From NCBI RefSeq assembly GCF_001704635.1, contig NZ_MAXF01000195.1:1-57206 (forward strand): DNA of 57,206 nucleotides, in the 5' to 3' direction. Shown here one piece after another: positions 41,073 to 50,078 of the stretch. This DNA is from Streptomyces sparsogenes. GTDB lineage: Bacteria > Actinomycetota > Actinomycetes > Streptomycetales > Streptomycetaceae. A program made the position numbers and the translations under genes. Below the pieces are notes generated by a model that worked only from the letters and a program-made list of their open reading frames with translations, was not told where the DNA came from and searched no databases. Within the stretch, counting starts at the first letter, position 1. Each line of letters begins with the position of its first letter.

Positions 41073-41780
41073 ATGATTCATGCCATGGCTGACGGGACTC
41101 GACAGGATGCACTGACCGATCGCGTGTACGAAGGCGTCAAGGCGATGATCATGGACCACGAGATCGCACCCGGCGCCCGTGTGAGCATCGAGGGACTGGC
41201 CCGACAGCTCGACGTGTCGGCGACCCCCGTACGAGAGGCGCTCGCCCGGCTCGAGTCGGAGCGGCTCGTGGTCAAGCGGCCCAACGCCGGCTATCGCGCC
41301 ACCGACCTGCTCGACCCCGACGCCCTGCTCGACCTGTTCGAGATGCGGCTGCTGCTCGAACCCCGGGCCGCCTCACTGGCCGCGGAGAACGCGAGCGACG
41401 ACGAGCTGGGCCGGCTGCGGGCCATCGTCGAGGAGATGCGCCGCCAGCCCGACCTGGGCGAGAAGTACTCGGACTACCGCCGATTCGCCGCGCTCGACCA
41501 GGAGTTCCACGATGTGCTGGCCCAGGCCGCGGGGCGGCCGCTGCTCGCCGACGCGGTGAACCGCCTCCACGCCCATCTGCACATGCTGCGGCTGAACAGC
41601 GCGCCCGGGTCCGTCGAGGCCACCGTCGCCGAGCACGAGCACGTCCTGGACGCTCTCGTGCAGCGCAACCCGGAGAAGGCAGCCGAGGCGATGGCCACCC
41701 ATCTGCGCTCCAGCCGGGTGCGCCACCGCCCGCAGCCCCCGACACCCCGCCCGGCGCGCGGCAGGACCGCGCCCCGCTGA
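41073..41780 (+). CDS. GntR-family transcriptional regulator (FCD/FadR subfamily)
   Basis: A 235-residue regulator, starting at ATG 41073 or 41085 (MADGTRQDALTDRVY). The winged helix spans about residues 15-80 (PGARVSIEGLARQLDVSATPVREALARLE). An all-helical FCD effector domain follows, with the metal and ligand residues expected in DLFEMRLLLEPRAASLAA, FAALDQEFHDVLAQAAG and EHEHVLDALVQRN. FCD regulators usually sense carboxylic acids. Divergent orientation to the MHS transporter and the shared dyad point to control of uptake of its own effector. Confidence 0.9.
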   Translation: MIHAMADGTRQDALTDRVYEGVKAMIMDHEIAPGARVSIEGLARQLDVSATPVREALARLESERLVVKRPNAGYRATDLLDPDALLDLFEMRLLLEPRAASLAAENASDDELGRLRAIVEEMRRQPDLGEKYSDYRRFAALDQEFHDVLAQAAGRPLLADAVNRLHAHLHMLRLNSAPGSVEATVAEHEHVLDALVQRNPEKAAEAMATHLRSSRVRHRPQPPTPRPARGRTAPR

Positions 41781-41788
41781 GCGCCGGC

Positions 41789-41852
41789 GGGGCGAACGGT
41801 CAGCGGGGCGAACGGTCAGCGGGGTGGAGGGTCAGCGGGGTGGAGGGTCAGC
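41789..41852. repeat. Four tandem 16-bp repeats spanning the GAPDH stop codon
   Basis: Two exact copies of GGGGCGAACGGTCAGC (41789-41804, 41805-41820) are followed by two exact copies of GGGGTGGAGGGTCAGC (41821-41836, 41837-41852). The leftward GAPDH stop (TCA at 41848-41850) lies in the last copy. Each unit repeats the same TCA. Confidence 0.9.
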
Positions 41853-42849
41853 GGGTGGCGAGGAGTTCCAGCGTGTCGATCACGCGGTTGGAGAAGCCCC
41901 ACTCGTTGTCGTACCAGGCGACCACCTTCACATGGCGGCCGTCGACCCGGGTGAGGGCCGCGTCGAAGATCGACGAGGCGGGGTTGCCGACGATGTCGGC
42001 CGAGACCAGCGGGTCCTCGGAGTACTCCAGGATGCCGACGAGCGGCCCCTCCGCCGCGGCGGCGCGGTAGGCGGCCAGCACCTCGTCGCGGGTCACGTCG
42101 CGGGCGACGGTGGTGTTGAGTTCGACGATCGAGCCGACCGGCACCGGTACGCGGATCGAGTCGCCCGACAGCTTGCCGTCGAGGTTGGGCAGAACGAGCC
42201 CGATGGCCTTGGCGGCGCCCGTCGTGGTCGGCACGATGTTGACCGCGGCGGCACGGGCGCGGCGGGCGTCGCGGTGCGGGCCGTCCTGCAGGTTCTGCTC
42301 CTGCGTGTAGGCGTGCACGGTGGTCATGAAGCCGTGCTCGATGTGGGCGAGGTCGTCGAGGACCGCGGCCAGCGGTGCGAGCGCGTTGGTCGTGCACGAG
42401 GCGTTCGAGACGATCGTGTGCAGCGCCGGGTCGTAGGCGTCGGTGTTGACCCCGTAGGCGAGCGTGACGTCGGCGCCGTCCGAGGGCGCGCTGACGAGCA
42501 CCTTCTTCGCGCCCGCGTCGAGGTGGACCCGCGCGGCCTTGGCGGCCGTGAAGCGGCCGGTCGCCTCCAGCACGATGTCGACACCGAGCTCGGCCCACGG
42601 CAGCCGCGCCGGCTCCCGCTCGGCGAGCACCCGGATGCGGCGGCCGTCGACCACGAGGGCGTCGCCGTCGACGGTCACCGGGCGGCCGAGCCGTCCGGCC
42701 GTGGTGTCGTAGGCGAGGAGCCGGGCGAGCGTGGCCGGCTCGGTGAGGTCGTTGACGGCCACGATCTCGAGGTCGCTGTCGCGTTCGAGCAGGGCGCGCA
42801 GCACGTTGCGTCCGATGCGGCCGAAACCGTTGATGGCGATGCGAGTCAT
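41848..42849 (-). CDS. gap: Glyceraldehyde-3-phosphate dehydrogenase, NAD-type
   Basis: A 333-residue GAPDH catalysing phosphorylating oxidation of glyceraldehyde 3-phosphate. It has a Rossmann entry RIAINGFGRIGRNVLRALL and Asp in VNDL, consistent with NAD specificity. The active-site Cys152 is in SNASCTTN and the phosphate-binding region in TTTGAAKAIG, and WYDNEWGFSNR lies near the end. All key residues are intact. It stands alone, not beside pgk or tpi, so it is probably an accessory paralogue. ATG start; the regulator upstream reads in the same direction across a 105-bp gap. Confidence 0.95.
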   Translation of the reverse strand: MTRIAINGFGRIGRNVLRALLERDSDLEIVAVNDLTEPATLARLLAYDTTAGRLGRPVTVDGDALVVDGRRIRVLAEREPARLPWAELGVDIVLEATGRFTAAKAARVHLDAGAKKVLVSAPSDGADVTLAYGVNTDAYDPALHTIVSNASCTTNALAPLAAVLDDLAHIEHGFMTTVHAYTQEQNLQDGPHRDARRARAAAVNIVPTTTGAAKAIGLVLPNLDGKLSGDSIRVPVPVGSIVELNTTVARDVTRDEVLAAYRAAAAEGPLVGILEYSEDPLVSADIVGNPASSIFDAALTRVDGRHVKVVAWYDNEWGFSNRVIDTLELLATR

Positions 42850-42954
42850 GAATGGTGTCCCTTCCGTTCGTCATCAGCCTCGCGTGCAAGATCCGCCGAT
42901 GGCCGTGGCGGGAGCGCCATGGTTCAAAAGGATCGCGCCAGATCGTGCGGTCGG

Positions 42955-43911
42955 CTACTCCCCCCGGGTGAAGGTCCGCCGGTACTCGCTCGGTGTGGTC
43001 CCCAGGATCCGCTGGAAGTGCATCCGCAGATTCGTGCCGGTGCCGAGGCCGACGTCGTTCGCGATCTGCTCGACACTGCGCTCCGAGCGTTCGAGCAGCT
43101 CACGGGCCAGGTCGATGCGGGCGCGCATGACCCACTGCATGGGCGTGTACCCGGTGTCCTCGACGAAGCGCCGCGAGAACGTGCGCGGCGAGACCGCCGC
43201 GTGGCGGGCGAGGGCTTCGAGGCTGAGGGGCTCGTCGAGCCGGTGCAGCGCCCATTCGCGGGTGGCGGCGAACCGTTCGCCGAGCGGCTCGGGCACGCTG
43301 CGCGGCACGTACTGCGCCTGGCCACCGCTGCGGTAGGGGGCCGCGACCAGGCGCCGGGCGGCGTGGTTCGACGCGGCCACCCCGAGGTCACCGCGCAGGA
43401 TGTGCAGGCACAGGTCGATGCCCGAGGCGGCGCCGGCCGAGGTCAGGACGCTGCCCTCGTCGACGAACAGAACGTTTTCGTCGACCCGGACGAGCGGATG
43501 CCTGGCCGTGAGCGCCCGCGTGTAGTGCCAGTGCGTGGTGGCGCGTCTGCCGTCGAGCAGCCCCGTGGCGGCGAGCGCGAAGGCGCCCGTCGAGATGGCG
43601 GCGAGCCGTGCGCCCCGGTCGTGTGCGGCGACCAGCGCGTCGACGACGGCCTGTGGCGGGTCGTCGCGGTCCGGGAAGCGGTAGCCGGGGACGAAGACGA
43701 GGTCGGCCCACGCGAGCGCGTCGAGGCCGTGGGCGACGTGGTACGCCAGGCCGTCGCCACCGGTCACGAGGCCGGGCGCCGCGCCGCACACCCGCACCTC
43801 GTACGGCATGCTGGCGCGGGTCGCGAACACCTGTGCGGGAATGCCGACATCGAGGGGCTTCGCGCCCTCGAGCACAAGGACGGCGACTCGACGCAGGCGG
43901 GAAGGCGACAC
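42955..43911 (-). CDS. GlxA-family transcriptional regulator (DJ-1/PfpI + AraC HTH)
   Basis: A 318-residue regulator. Residues 8 to about 175 form a DJ-1/PfpI-like domain (VAVLVLEGAKPLDVGIPAQVF). The C-terminal AraC module (about 215-312) includes RTFSRRFVEDTGYTPMQWVMRARIDLARELLE and ANDVGLGTGTNLRMHFQRILGTTPSEYRR. In the amidase-like domain the elbow that carries Cys in enzymes reads AISTGAFALAATGLLDG, so a Ser replaces it, in keeping with a non-catalytic sensor role. It may regulate the GAPDH gene downstream, but there is no direct evidence. Confidence 0.9.
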   Translation of the reverse strand: MSPSRLRRVAVLVLEGAKPLDVGIPAQVFATRASMPYEVRVCGAAPGLVTGGDGLAYHVAHGLDALAWADLVFVPGYRFPDRDDPPQAVVDALVAAHDRGARLAAISTGAFALAATGLLDGRRATTHWHYTRALTARHPLVRVDENVLFVDEGSVLTSAGAASGIDLCLHILRGDLGVAASNHAARRLVAAPYRSGGQAQYVPRSVPEPLGERFAATREWALHRLDEPLSLEALARHAAVSPRTFSRRFVEDTGYTPMQWVMRARIDLARELLERSERSVEQIANDVGLGTGTNLRMHFQRILGTTPSEYRRTFTRGE

Positions 43912-43985
43912 GGGAATCAGGGTACGAGGTCTTCACCTCGCCGCCGTCCTCGTCCGGGCCCGCGGGCCTCGATAGTCTGCACGAC

Positions 43986-44443
43986 ATGATCAAGTCATCC
44001 GCGGGCTCCGACGACGCCGCGGTCGCGACAGCCGGGGCGCGGGCCGGCGCGGACGTGGTCCGCGCCATGTACGGCCGGCGGCCCCCACGCCCGCCACTGG
44101 CCTGGTGGACGTCAACCTGGACCCCCCGTTCCCGAGCGCGCCCGGATTCCGGGCCGTGGATCTGCTGGCCCGCCCTGAGTTCGTCGGGCGTTTCCGGCCG
44201 CGCGTCGTGTCGACGACACTGGCGCTGGCGTGGGTCGCCGCCGGCAAGCGCGCCGCGTATGTCACCGATGGCGGCGACTTGTCGGGGAGCGTGCATTTCG
44301 CGGCCGGCATCGCCGTGTGCCGCGCTGCCGGCTGCGTGGTCACCGGGATCGACGGTGCCCCGCTCGGTGAGGCAGGTCGTGGGCTCGTGGTCGCCGCCGA
44401 CGACGAGACCCACGGGCTGCTGATGTCAATGATCAAGCGGTAA
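43986..44443 (+). pseudogene. Inositol monophosphatase-family remnant (internal deletion)
   Basis: The frame from ATG 43986 encodes MIKSSAGSDDAAVATAGARAGADVVRAMYGR, the N-terminal helix of an IMPase-like protein, to about 44075. The rest of the N-domain, including the metal-binding DPLDGT region, is missing. A different frame then encodes the family C-terminus: TGLVDVNLDPPFPSAPGFRAVD, VAAGKRAAYVTDGG and SVHFAAGIAVCRAAG, to TAA 44443. An internal deletion of several hundred bases with frame change has inactivated the gene. Confidence 0.7.
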
Positions 44444-44458
44444 GCGGCGGCGGGCGGC

Positions 44459-45007
44459 TCAGAACTCGGGGAGGGATGGATCGGGTGTCCAGGGGGCCGG
44501 TGCGGTGATGGCCCAGCGTTCGTGGTCCCGCCAGGCCCCGGCGATGTAGAGGTAGTCGGGCGAGACCCCTTCGTAGCGGAAGCCCAGCCGCCGGACCAGG
44601 GCCAGGGATGCCTTGTTCGCCGGCTGGATGCTGGCCTCCAGCCGGTGGAGCCGCAGGTCGGTGAAGCCGTGCCGCAGAACGAGGGCGAGTCCTTCGGTCA
44701 TGTACCCGTGCCCCGCGGACGGGGCGAAGGCCGCATAGCCGAGGGACGCGCCCTGGTAGCGACCCCGGATGATCGAGTTGATGTTGATCGTGCCGGCTGT
44801 GGCGCCGGTCTCCCGGACGCGGACCAAATAGCCCCGGTTGGTGCCGTCGTCGAAGCGGCGCATCCAGGCCTGAAACGCCTCCGGGGTCGCGGGGAGTTGC
44901 ATCCAAGGCCGGTGCAGCTCGGCGCTGGCCCGCACGAGCGCGCAGAACTCGTCCTGGTCGGAGAGGGTGAGCGGGCACAGTTCGACCCGCGACGGCGTCT
45001 TGAGCAT
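44459..45007 (-). CDS. GNAT acetyltransferase (RimJ/RimL type)
   Basis: Predicted 182 residues from ATG 45007 (MLKTPSRVELCPLTLSDQDEF). The acetyl-CoA site lies around LGYAAFAPSAGHGYMTEGLALVLRHGF, followed by LHRLEASIQPANKASLALVRRLGFRYEG, the classical RimJ/RimL end. Such enzymes acetylate N-terminal or side-chain amines of proteins, or small molecules and antibiotics; the target is unknown. It is tail-to-tail with the IMPase remnant and 46 bp downstream of the trehalase-like gene's end. Confidence 0.88.
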   Translation of the reverse strand: MLKTPSRVELCPLTLSDQDEFCALVRASAELHRPWMQLPATPEAFQAWMRRFDDGTNRGYLVRVRETGATAGTININSIIRGRYQGASLGYAAFAPSAGHGYMTEGLALVLRHGFTDLRLHRLEASIQPANKASLALVRRLGFRYEGVSPDYLYIAGAWRDHERWAITAPAPWTPDPSLPEF

Positions 45008-45053
45008 GGACTTACGGTAAGGCCTGTGAGCGGTGGGCCACCCGCCTGATCCA

Positions 45054-46820
45054 CTACCGGGGCGATCTCGGCGTGGCTTGTGTCGATTTACGTGCGTGGG
45101 CCTCGGCGAGGAGCAGATAGCCGCTGGCGGTCCAGGTGTAGGCGCGGTCGCGCAGGCCGGTTCCGGTGAGGGCGTCGAAGTTCTCCGCGAAGCCATGGGT
45201 CTCGCACAGGGTCCGGAAGCGGGCGCTGATCTCGTCCGCGAGGTTCCGGTGGCCGCTGCGGCGCAGGCCGTCCTCGATGAGGACGACGGCGGGGGCCCAG
45301 ACGGGGCCGCGCCAGTAGCCGTCGGCGAGGTAGTGCGGTGAGCCGGGCAGTTCGGTGGCGAGTCCGTACGGCGTCAGGTGTCTCCGGATGCGGTCGGCCA
45401 GCGCGGCCGCGACCTGCCGCGGCAGGTGCTCGCCGAGCGCGATGGGCATCAGATCCAGCAGGCTGGAGCTGCTCCAGGTGTTCCCGCTGTGCGCTCCGCG
45501 GGCGACGAAGTGGTCGCCCTTCCAGAGGTGGTCGAGCAGCTCGGCCTGGGTCGCGTCCGCGGTCCGGCTCCACCGGCGGGCGTCGTCCGGCCGCCCCAGC
45601 TCTTCAGCCAGGCCGGCGAGTTCGCGCAGTTGGAGGACCAGGAACCCGGCGAGGTCGGCGGTGGCGACCACCCGTTCCGGGTCGAAGGTGGTGGCGTTGT
45701 CCCAGCCGCTGTCATTGCCGTGCTGGTAGTGGGGAAGGGCGCTGCCGGGCGCTCTGCGCACGGTGAGCCAGAACTCCGTCCAGCGTGCCAGCCGGTCGTA
45801 CGCGCGGGCCAGCTCCGCCGGGTCGAGCGGTTCGGGCAGGCGTCGGCGCAGGTGGCCCAGGGCCCAGCCGTGGATGGGGGGTTTGACGTAGTTGTAGAGG
45901 ATCTCGGAGTGGGTGACGGAGTCGGGCAGGGCTCCGCTCTCGTCCTGGTGGTCGAAGGGAAGGGAGAACTGGTCCCAGGCGGACGCGGGCAGGCCGGGGG
46001 CCAGCGCCAGGGCGTTGAAGCAGTGGTCCCAGCTCCAGACCTTGTCCATCCAGTGCTTGGACATCAGCACGGCCGGCCGGGTGACGAAGCCCGCCGGGTT
46101 CACCGTCGCGGACCACAGGACGTAGGCGGCCAGTTCGGCGGCCGGGGTGCCGGCCGAGCGCCACGGGGCGACGGTGTCGGCGAAGGCCGCGAAGGCGTTC
46201 CGCGCGCCGGCCACGACCTGGTCGAAGGACGTCCGCGCGGCGTAGGGGCGGCGTGCGCTGTCCAGTTCCTCGACAGCGGCCTCCCAGACCCCGCCGTTCT
46301 CCGCCGCGAGGTCCAGACCGCGCTCGGCGCTGCCCAGGCCCTGGGCGCCGGACACCTCGACCGCGCCGGCGGACAGCGCGGTGATCCGGTAGCGGCGGCC
46401 GGTCTCGTACGAGGTGAAGACGTAGGCCCCGTCCACCGGGTCACGGAAGAAGTAGGAGCCCGTGAAGGGGGTCAGCGTCTGCTCGGCGGCACGGACCCGC
46501 AGGCCGAGCCCCTCGCCACGCAGCCGTATGGTGTCCGGTGACTCGTAGGCGAGGTCGATACGCCCGCCGTCGCCGATCCAGCTGAGCAGGCCCGGTGTCG
46601 CCTCGACACGGGTCGCGGCCCGGGCGTCCGTCCCGGCGTCGAAAGGGACGAACCGCAGGACGGCGTGCAGACCGTTCTGGTGCGACACCAGGTGGAGGTC
46701 GTCGGCATAGGTCTTCTGCGCCACCACGGGCGAGATGCCGAACCAGGCTCCTTGCGTACTGAACGGAATATCGTGGACCGAGAAGGCCGGGCCGGACGGG
46801 GCGGCGGTCATGGGCGTCAC
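45054..46820 (-). CDS. Trehalase/GH63-like (MGH1-like) glycoside hydrolase, cytoplasmic
   Basis: Predicted 588 residues from GTG 46820; ATG 46811 is an alternative. An N-terminal beta-sandwich (about 1-210) is followed by an alpha/alpha-barrel. Barrel motifs are LMSKHWMDKVWSWDHCFNALALA, QDESGALPDSV, NDSGWDNATTFD and ADGYWRGPVWAPAVVLIEDGL, the pattern of GH63 and related mannosylglycerate or trehalase-like hydrolases. No signal peptide is present, so it processes an oligosaccharide delivered by the ABC importer encoded just upstream in the same operon. Confidence 0.82.
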   Translation of the reverse strand: MTPMTAAPSGPAFSVHDIPFSTQGAWFGISPVVAQKTYADDLHLVSHQNGLHAVLRFVPFDAGTDARAATRVEATPGLLSWIGDGGRIDLAYESPDTIRLRGEGLGLRVRAAEQTLTPFTGSYFFRDPVDGAYVFTSYETGRRYRITALSAGAVEVSGAQGLGSAERGLDLAAENGGVWEAAVEELDSARRPYAARTSFDQVVAGARNAFAAFADTVAPWRSAGTPAAELAAYVLWSATVNPAGFVTRPAVLMSKHWMDKVWSWDHCFNALALAPGLPASAWDQFSLPFDHQDESGALPDSVTHSEILYNYVKPPIHGWALGHLRRRLPEPLDPAELARAYDRLARWTEFWLTVRRAPGSALPHYQHGNDSGWDNATTFDPERVVATADLAGFLVLQLRELAGLAEELGRPDDARRWSRTADATQAELLDHLWKGDHFVARGAHSGNTWSSSSLLDLMPIALGEHLPRQVAAALADRIRRHLTPYGLATELPGSPHYLADGYWRGPVWAPAVVLIEDGLRRSGHRNLADEISARFRTLCETHGFAENFDALTGTGLRDRAYTWTASGYLLLAEAHARKSTQATPRSPR

Positions 46821-46882
46821 TCGTTTCTTCAGCGGTGGCGGGCCGGCGGCGTGCCGGCCGGGTGCGGCGGCGTACCGGGAGG

Positions 46883-47707
46883 TCAGTCCTTCACGGCGCC
46901 CGCGGTCACGCCGGCGGCGACGTACCGCTGGGCGAGCACGAGGATGACCGCGGCGGGCAGCGAGGCCACGACGGCGGTGGCCATGATGGCGTTCCACTCC
47001 TGGTTGTTGTTGCCGATGTAGTGGTAGATGCCGAGGGTGATCGGCTTGTGCGCGCCGCCGCCCGCGAGGGTGCTGGCGAAGACGAAGTCGGACCAGGACC
47101 ACAGGAAGGCGAACAGGGACACCGTGACGACCGCGTTGCGGCTCATCGGCAGGACGACCGACCAGAAGGTGCGCAGGGGTCCGGCGCCGTCGGTCTTCGC
47201 GGCCTGGAGCAGTTCGCCGGGGATGCCGGACATGAAGGCGGTGAAGATGAGCACCGCGAAGGGGACGGCCAGGGTGGAGTCGGCGACGACCAGGCCGGGC
47301 ACGGACTGGAGCAGGCCGAGCTGGAGGTAGATGGCGTAGAAGCCCATCGCCATGATGATGCCGGGGATCATCTGGGCGGCCAGGAGCAGGAAGCTGAGCA
47401 CCCCGCCGCCGCGCGGGCGCAGCTTGGCCAGCGCGTAACCGGCGGGCGCGGACAGGGCCACGGTCAGCACGACGGTGCCCAGACCGATGACGAGGCTGGT
47501 GCCGAGGTAGGGCAGTTGCTCGTCGAGGACCGTGCGGTAGCCGGTCAGTGTGCCGTGGAAGGGGAACAGGTCCGGTGGGCTCTTGCGCATGTCCTGGTCG
47601 CGGGTGAAGGACACGTTCACCATCCAGTAGACCGGGAAGAGCATGATCGCGGTCAGCAGGAGGCCGATCGTCGTCTTTCCCCAGGTGCGCTCGCGGCTTC
47701 GCATCAT
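46883..47707 (-). CDS. Carbohydrate ABC transporter permease (MalG-like)
   Basis: A 274-residue permease with six membrane helices and the EAA loop GELLQAAKTDGAGPLRTFWSVVLPMSRNAV. It belongs to the MalG half of CUT1 importers (FPVYWMVNVSFT at the N-terminus). ATG start overlapping the MalF-type gene's stop by four bases (ATGA). It pairs with the upstream permease and the damaged binding protein. No ATPase gene is present; in Streptomyces the shared MsiK ATPase encoded elsewhere usually serves such systems. Confidence 0.92.
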   Translation of the reverse strand: MMRSRERTWGKTTIGLLLTAIMLFPVYWMVNVSFTRDQDMRKSPPDLFPFHGTLTGYRTVLDEQLPYLGTSLVIGLGTVVLTVALSAPAGYALAKLRPRGGGVLSFLLLAAQMIPGIIMAMGFYAIYLQLGLLQSVPGLVVADSTLAVPFAVLIFTAFMSGIPGELLQAAKTDGAGPLRTFWSVVLPMSRNAVVTVSLFAFLWSWSDFVFASTLAGGGAHKPITLGIYHYIGNNNQEWNAIMATAVVASLPAAVILVLAQRYVAAGVTAGAVKD

Positions 47708-48672
47708 GTCAACGCCTGCTTTCTCTGCGCCCGGACATAGACCAGGCCGAAGACCAGGGCGGCCACCACGAGCAGGTTGCCGACGGCCGCCCCCGGGCCG
47801 AAGGCGGGCAGCAGGTTGCCGAAGCCGAGCTGGTAGGACCAGGTGGCGAAGGTGGTGGACGAGTCGGCGGGGCCTCCCCTGGTCATGATCCAGATGATGT
47901 CGAACACCTTGAGCGTGTAGACCAGGCCCAGCAGCAGGGTGATGGCGGACACCGGGCGCAGCAGCGGGAAGGTGATGCTCCAGAACCGGCGCCAGGCGCC
48001 CGCCCCGTCGAGGGCGGCGGCCTCGTACAGGCCGGCGGGGATGGACTGCAGCCCGCTGTAGAGCACGACCAGGTTGAACGGGACGCCGATCCAGATGTTC
48101 GCGATGATCACCGAGGTCAGCGACCAGGACGGTGAGGTCAGCCAGTTCACCGGGTCGATGCCGACGGCGTGCAGGGCGGAGTTCACGACACCGGAGTCGC
48201 TGTTGAGCATCCATGACCAGGTGGAGGCCGACACGATCAGCGGCAGCAGCCAGGGCACCAGGAACAGGGCGCGCAGGGTGGCGGAGAGCCGGAAGTGCTG
48301 GTTGAAGAAGACCGCGAGGGCCAGGCCGATGGCGTACTGGAAGAACAGGCACACGGCGGTGAACACCACGGTGTGGACCAGGGCGGGGGCGAAGGTCGGG
48401 TCGTCGAGGACGGTGCGGTAGTTGGCCAGGCCGGTGAAGGGCGCGTCGCCCCGGACAAAGGAGCGGACGGTGTAGTTCCGCAGGCTCAGATCGAGGTTGC
48501 GGTACAGCGGATAGGCGTAGAAGAGGGCGAGATAGAGGGTGACGGGGGTGAGGAAGGCCCAGGCGGCCCACTGCTGGGAGCCGGGGCGGCGCCGTGCCCG
48601 GGGCGGTGCGGCGGGGGCCGCCCGGGGGTCGGAGACGGTCCGGCGATGCGGCACGTGTGTCGCGTGACTCAT
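47704..48672 (-). CDS. Carbohydrate ABC transporter permease (MalF-like)
   Basis: A 322-residue CUT1-type permease with six or more hydrophobic helices and the EAA motif AGLYEAAALDGAGAWRRFWSITFPLLRPV. N-terminal basic segment (PRARRRPGSQQW), then AFLTPVTLYLALFYAYPLYRNLDLSL, typical of MalF. Start ATG 48672; a TTG one codon upstream lacks support. It follows the binding-protein gene by 19 bp and is translationally coupled to the MalG-type gene. Confidence 0.92.
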   Translation of the reverse strand: MSHATHVPHRRTVSDPRAAPAAPPRARRRPGSQQWAAWAFLTPVTLYLALFYAYPLYRNLDLSLRNYTVRSFVRGDAPFTGLANYRTVLDDPTFAPALVHTVVFTAVCLFFQYAIGLALAVFFNQHFRLSATLRALFLVPWLLPLIVSASTWSWMLNSDSGVVNSALHAVGIDPVNWLTSPSWSLTSVIIANIWIGVPFNLVVLYSGLQSIPAGLYEAAALDGAGAWRRFWSITFPLLRPVSAITLLLGLVYTLKVFDIIWIMTRGGPADSSTTFATWSYQLGFGNLLPAFGPGAAVGNLLVVAALVFGLVYVRAQRKQALT

Positions 48673-48691
48673 CAAAAGGCCCTGGTGTGCG

Positions 48692-49933
48692 TCACTTGAC
48701 GGCGGACTGGGCGGCGCTCAGCGCGTCCTTCGGGGACTTCGAGCCGCTCAGGGCGGACTGCACGGCCTTCCATAGCTGCTCCGAGATCTTCGGGTATTTG
48801 GTGCCCAGGTCGTCGCTGGTGCGGCCCCGGGCGGCCTTGACGGCGTCCACCCACGGCCCCAGCTCGGGGTTGTCCGCCACCTGCTTGTCCTGGACCTCGG
48901 AGGTGGGGGCGACGTACGAGAGGGTGGTGTCCGTGTCGTACAGGTTCCGGGTGCTGGTCAGGCAGGTCACGAGCTTCCGGGTGGTGGCGTAGCGGTCGGT
49001 CGGGTCCTGGACCGGGACGGTGACGAACTCGCCGCCCGTCGGGGCCGACGCCTTGCCTCCCCCGGCGCCGGGGATGGGCAGCACGCCGTAGTCGAACCCC
49101 GCCTCCTTGGCCTTGGCGAGCTGCCAGGTGCCGTTCTCGCCGAACGCGTAGTCGCCGGTGGCGAACTCCTGCCAGCTGGTGGTCTGGGTGTTGTTGAGCA
49201 CCGAGTTCGGGGCCTAGCCCTTGGCCAGCCAGTCCTTCCACAGGGACAGCGCGGAAGCGGCCCGGTCGGAGTCGAGCTCGGTCAGCTTCGCGCCCGAGCC
49301 CCAGAGCCAGGGCAGGAACTGGAAGCTGCCTTCCTCGGTGCCGATCGCCGAGAAGGTGATGCCCTTCTTGCCCGCCTTCTTGACCTTCTCCAGCGCCGCC
49401 GTCAGCGACTTCCAGTCCTTGACGGAGGCGATGTCGACCCCGGCCTCCTTCAGGACCTTCTTGTTGTAGTAGAGGGCGAGGGTGTTGGCGCCGATCGGGG
49501 TGCCGTAGGTCTTGCCGCCGGACTGGCCGGCCGCGAGCAGATTGGGGTTCACCTTCGAGGTGTCCAGCTTGTTGTCGCCGGTGGTGGTGAGGACGCCCGC
49601 TTCGGCCAGGGTCGACACCACCGGGTTGTCGACGATGAGGATGTCCGGGGAGTTGCCCTGCTGCGCGGCCAGCAGCGCCTTGTTCGCCAGGTCGCTGGTG
49701 TCGAAGCCGGTGCGCTTGATCTTCACCCCGGCCTCGCCGCCGCACTCGTCCAGCAGCTTCACCCATGCCGAGCCCTTGTCGAACTGGGGGTACGGGTCCC
49801 AGATGGTGTACGTGCCGCTGTCCGCCGCTTTCGTCCCGCCGCCTCCCGAGCCGCAGGCGGTGGCGGTGGTCGCGACGGCCAGGGCGGTGAGGGCTGCGGC
49901 GGTGAGGCGACGCCGTCCGGAGGAGCTGTTCAT
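48692..49933 (-). pseudogene. Sugar ABC transporter substrate-binding lipoprotein interrupted by an in-frame TAG
   Basis: One reading frame from ATG 49933 (good GAAGGA site) to 48692 would encode 413 residues of a CUT1 extracellular binding protein. It has a lipobox ATA-Cys27, PDILIVDNPVVSTLAEAG and GTPIGANTLALYYNKKVLKEAG. After 239 residues (WLAKG) a TAG stands at 49214-49216. The same frame then continues without gap as APNSVLNNTQTTSWQEFATGDYAF and the usual C-terminal lobe. Nothing else is damaged, so this is a single nonsense change, a sequencing error or very recent inactivation. Truncation there would remove most of the second lobe. Flanking permeases are intact. Confidence 0.85.
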
Positions 49934-50014
49934 GGCCGGTTCCTTCGTTTTCGGGATGCGGGTGCCGAGGGCTGGGGGTGGTGCGGGGTGCGCGGGCATG
50001 ACGAACGGGCGCGG

Positions 50015-50026
50015 CGGAGCGGTTCG
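50015..50026. promoter_or_regulatory. Degenerate LacI operator upstream of the binding-protein gene
   Basis: CGGAGCGGTTCG matches 10 of 12 bases of the CGAACCGGTTCG palindrome found twice near 51.2-51.4 kb. It lies 82 bp upstream of the binding-protein start. Confidence 0.35.
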
Positions 50027-50078
50027 GCGTCCGGTGAACGTGAGGAAGTGAACGGGAGGAAGTGATCGTGGGGTGCGG

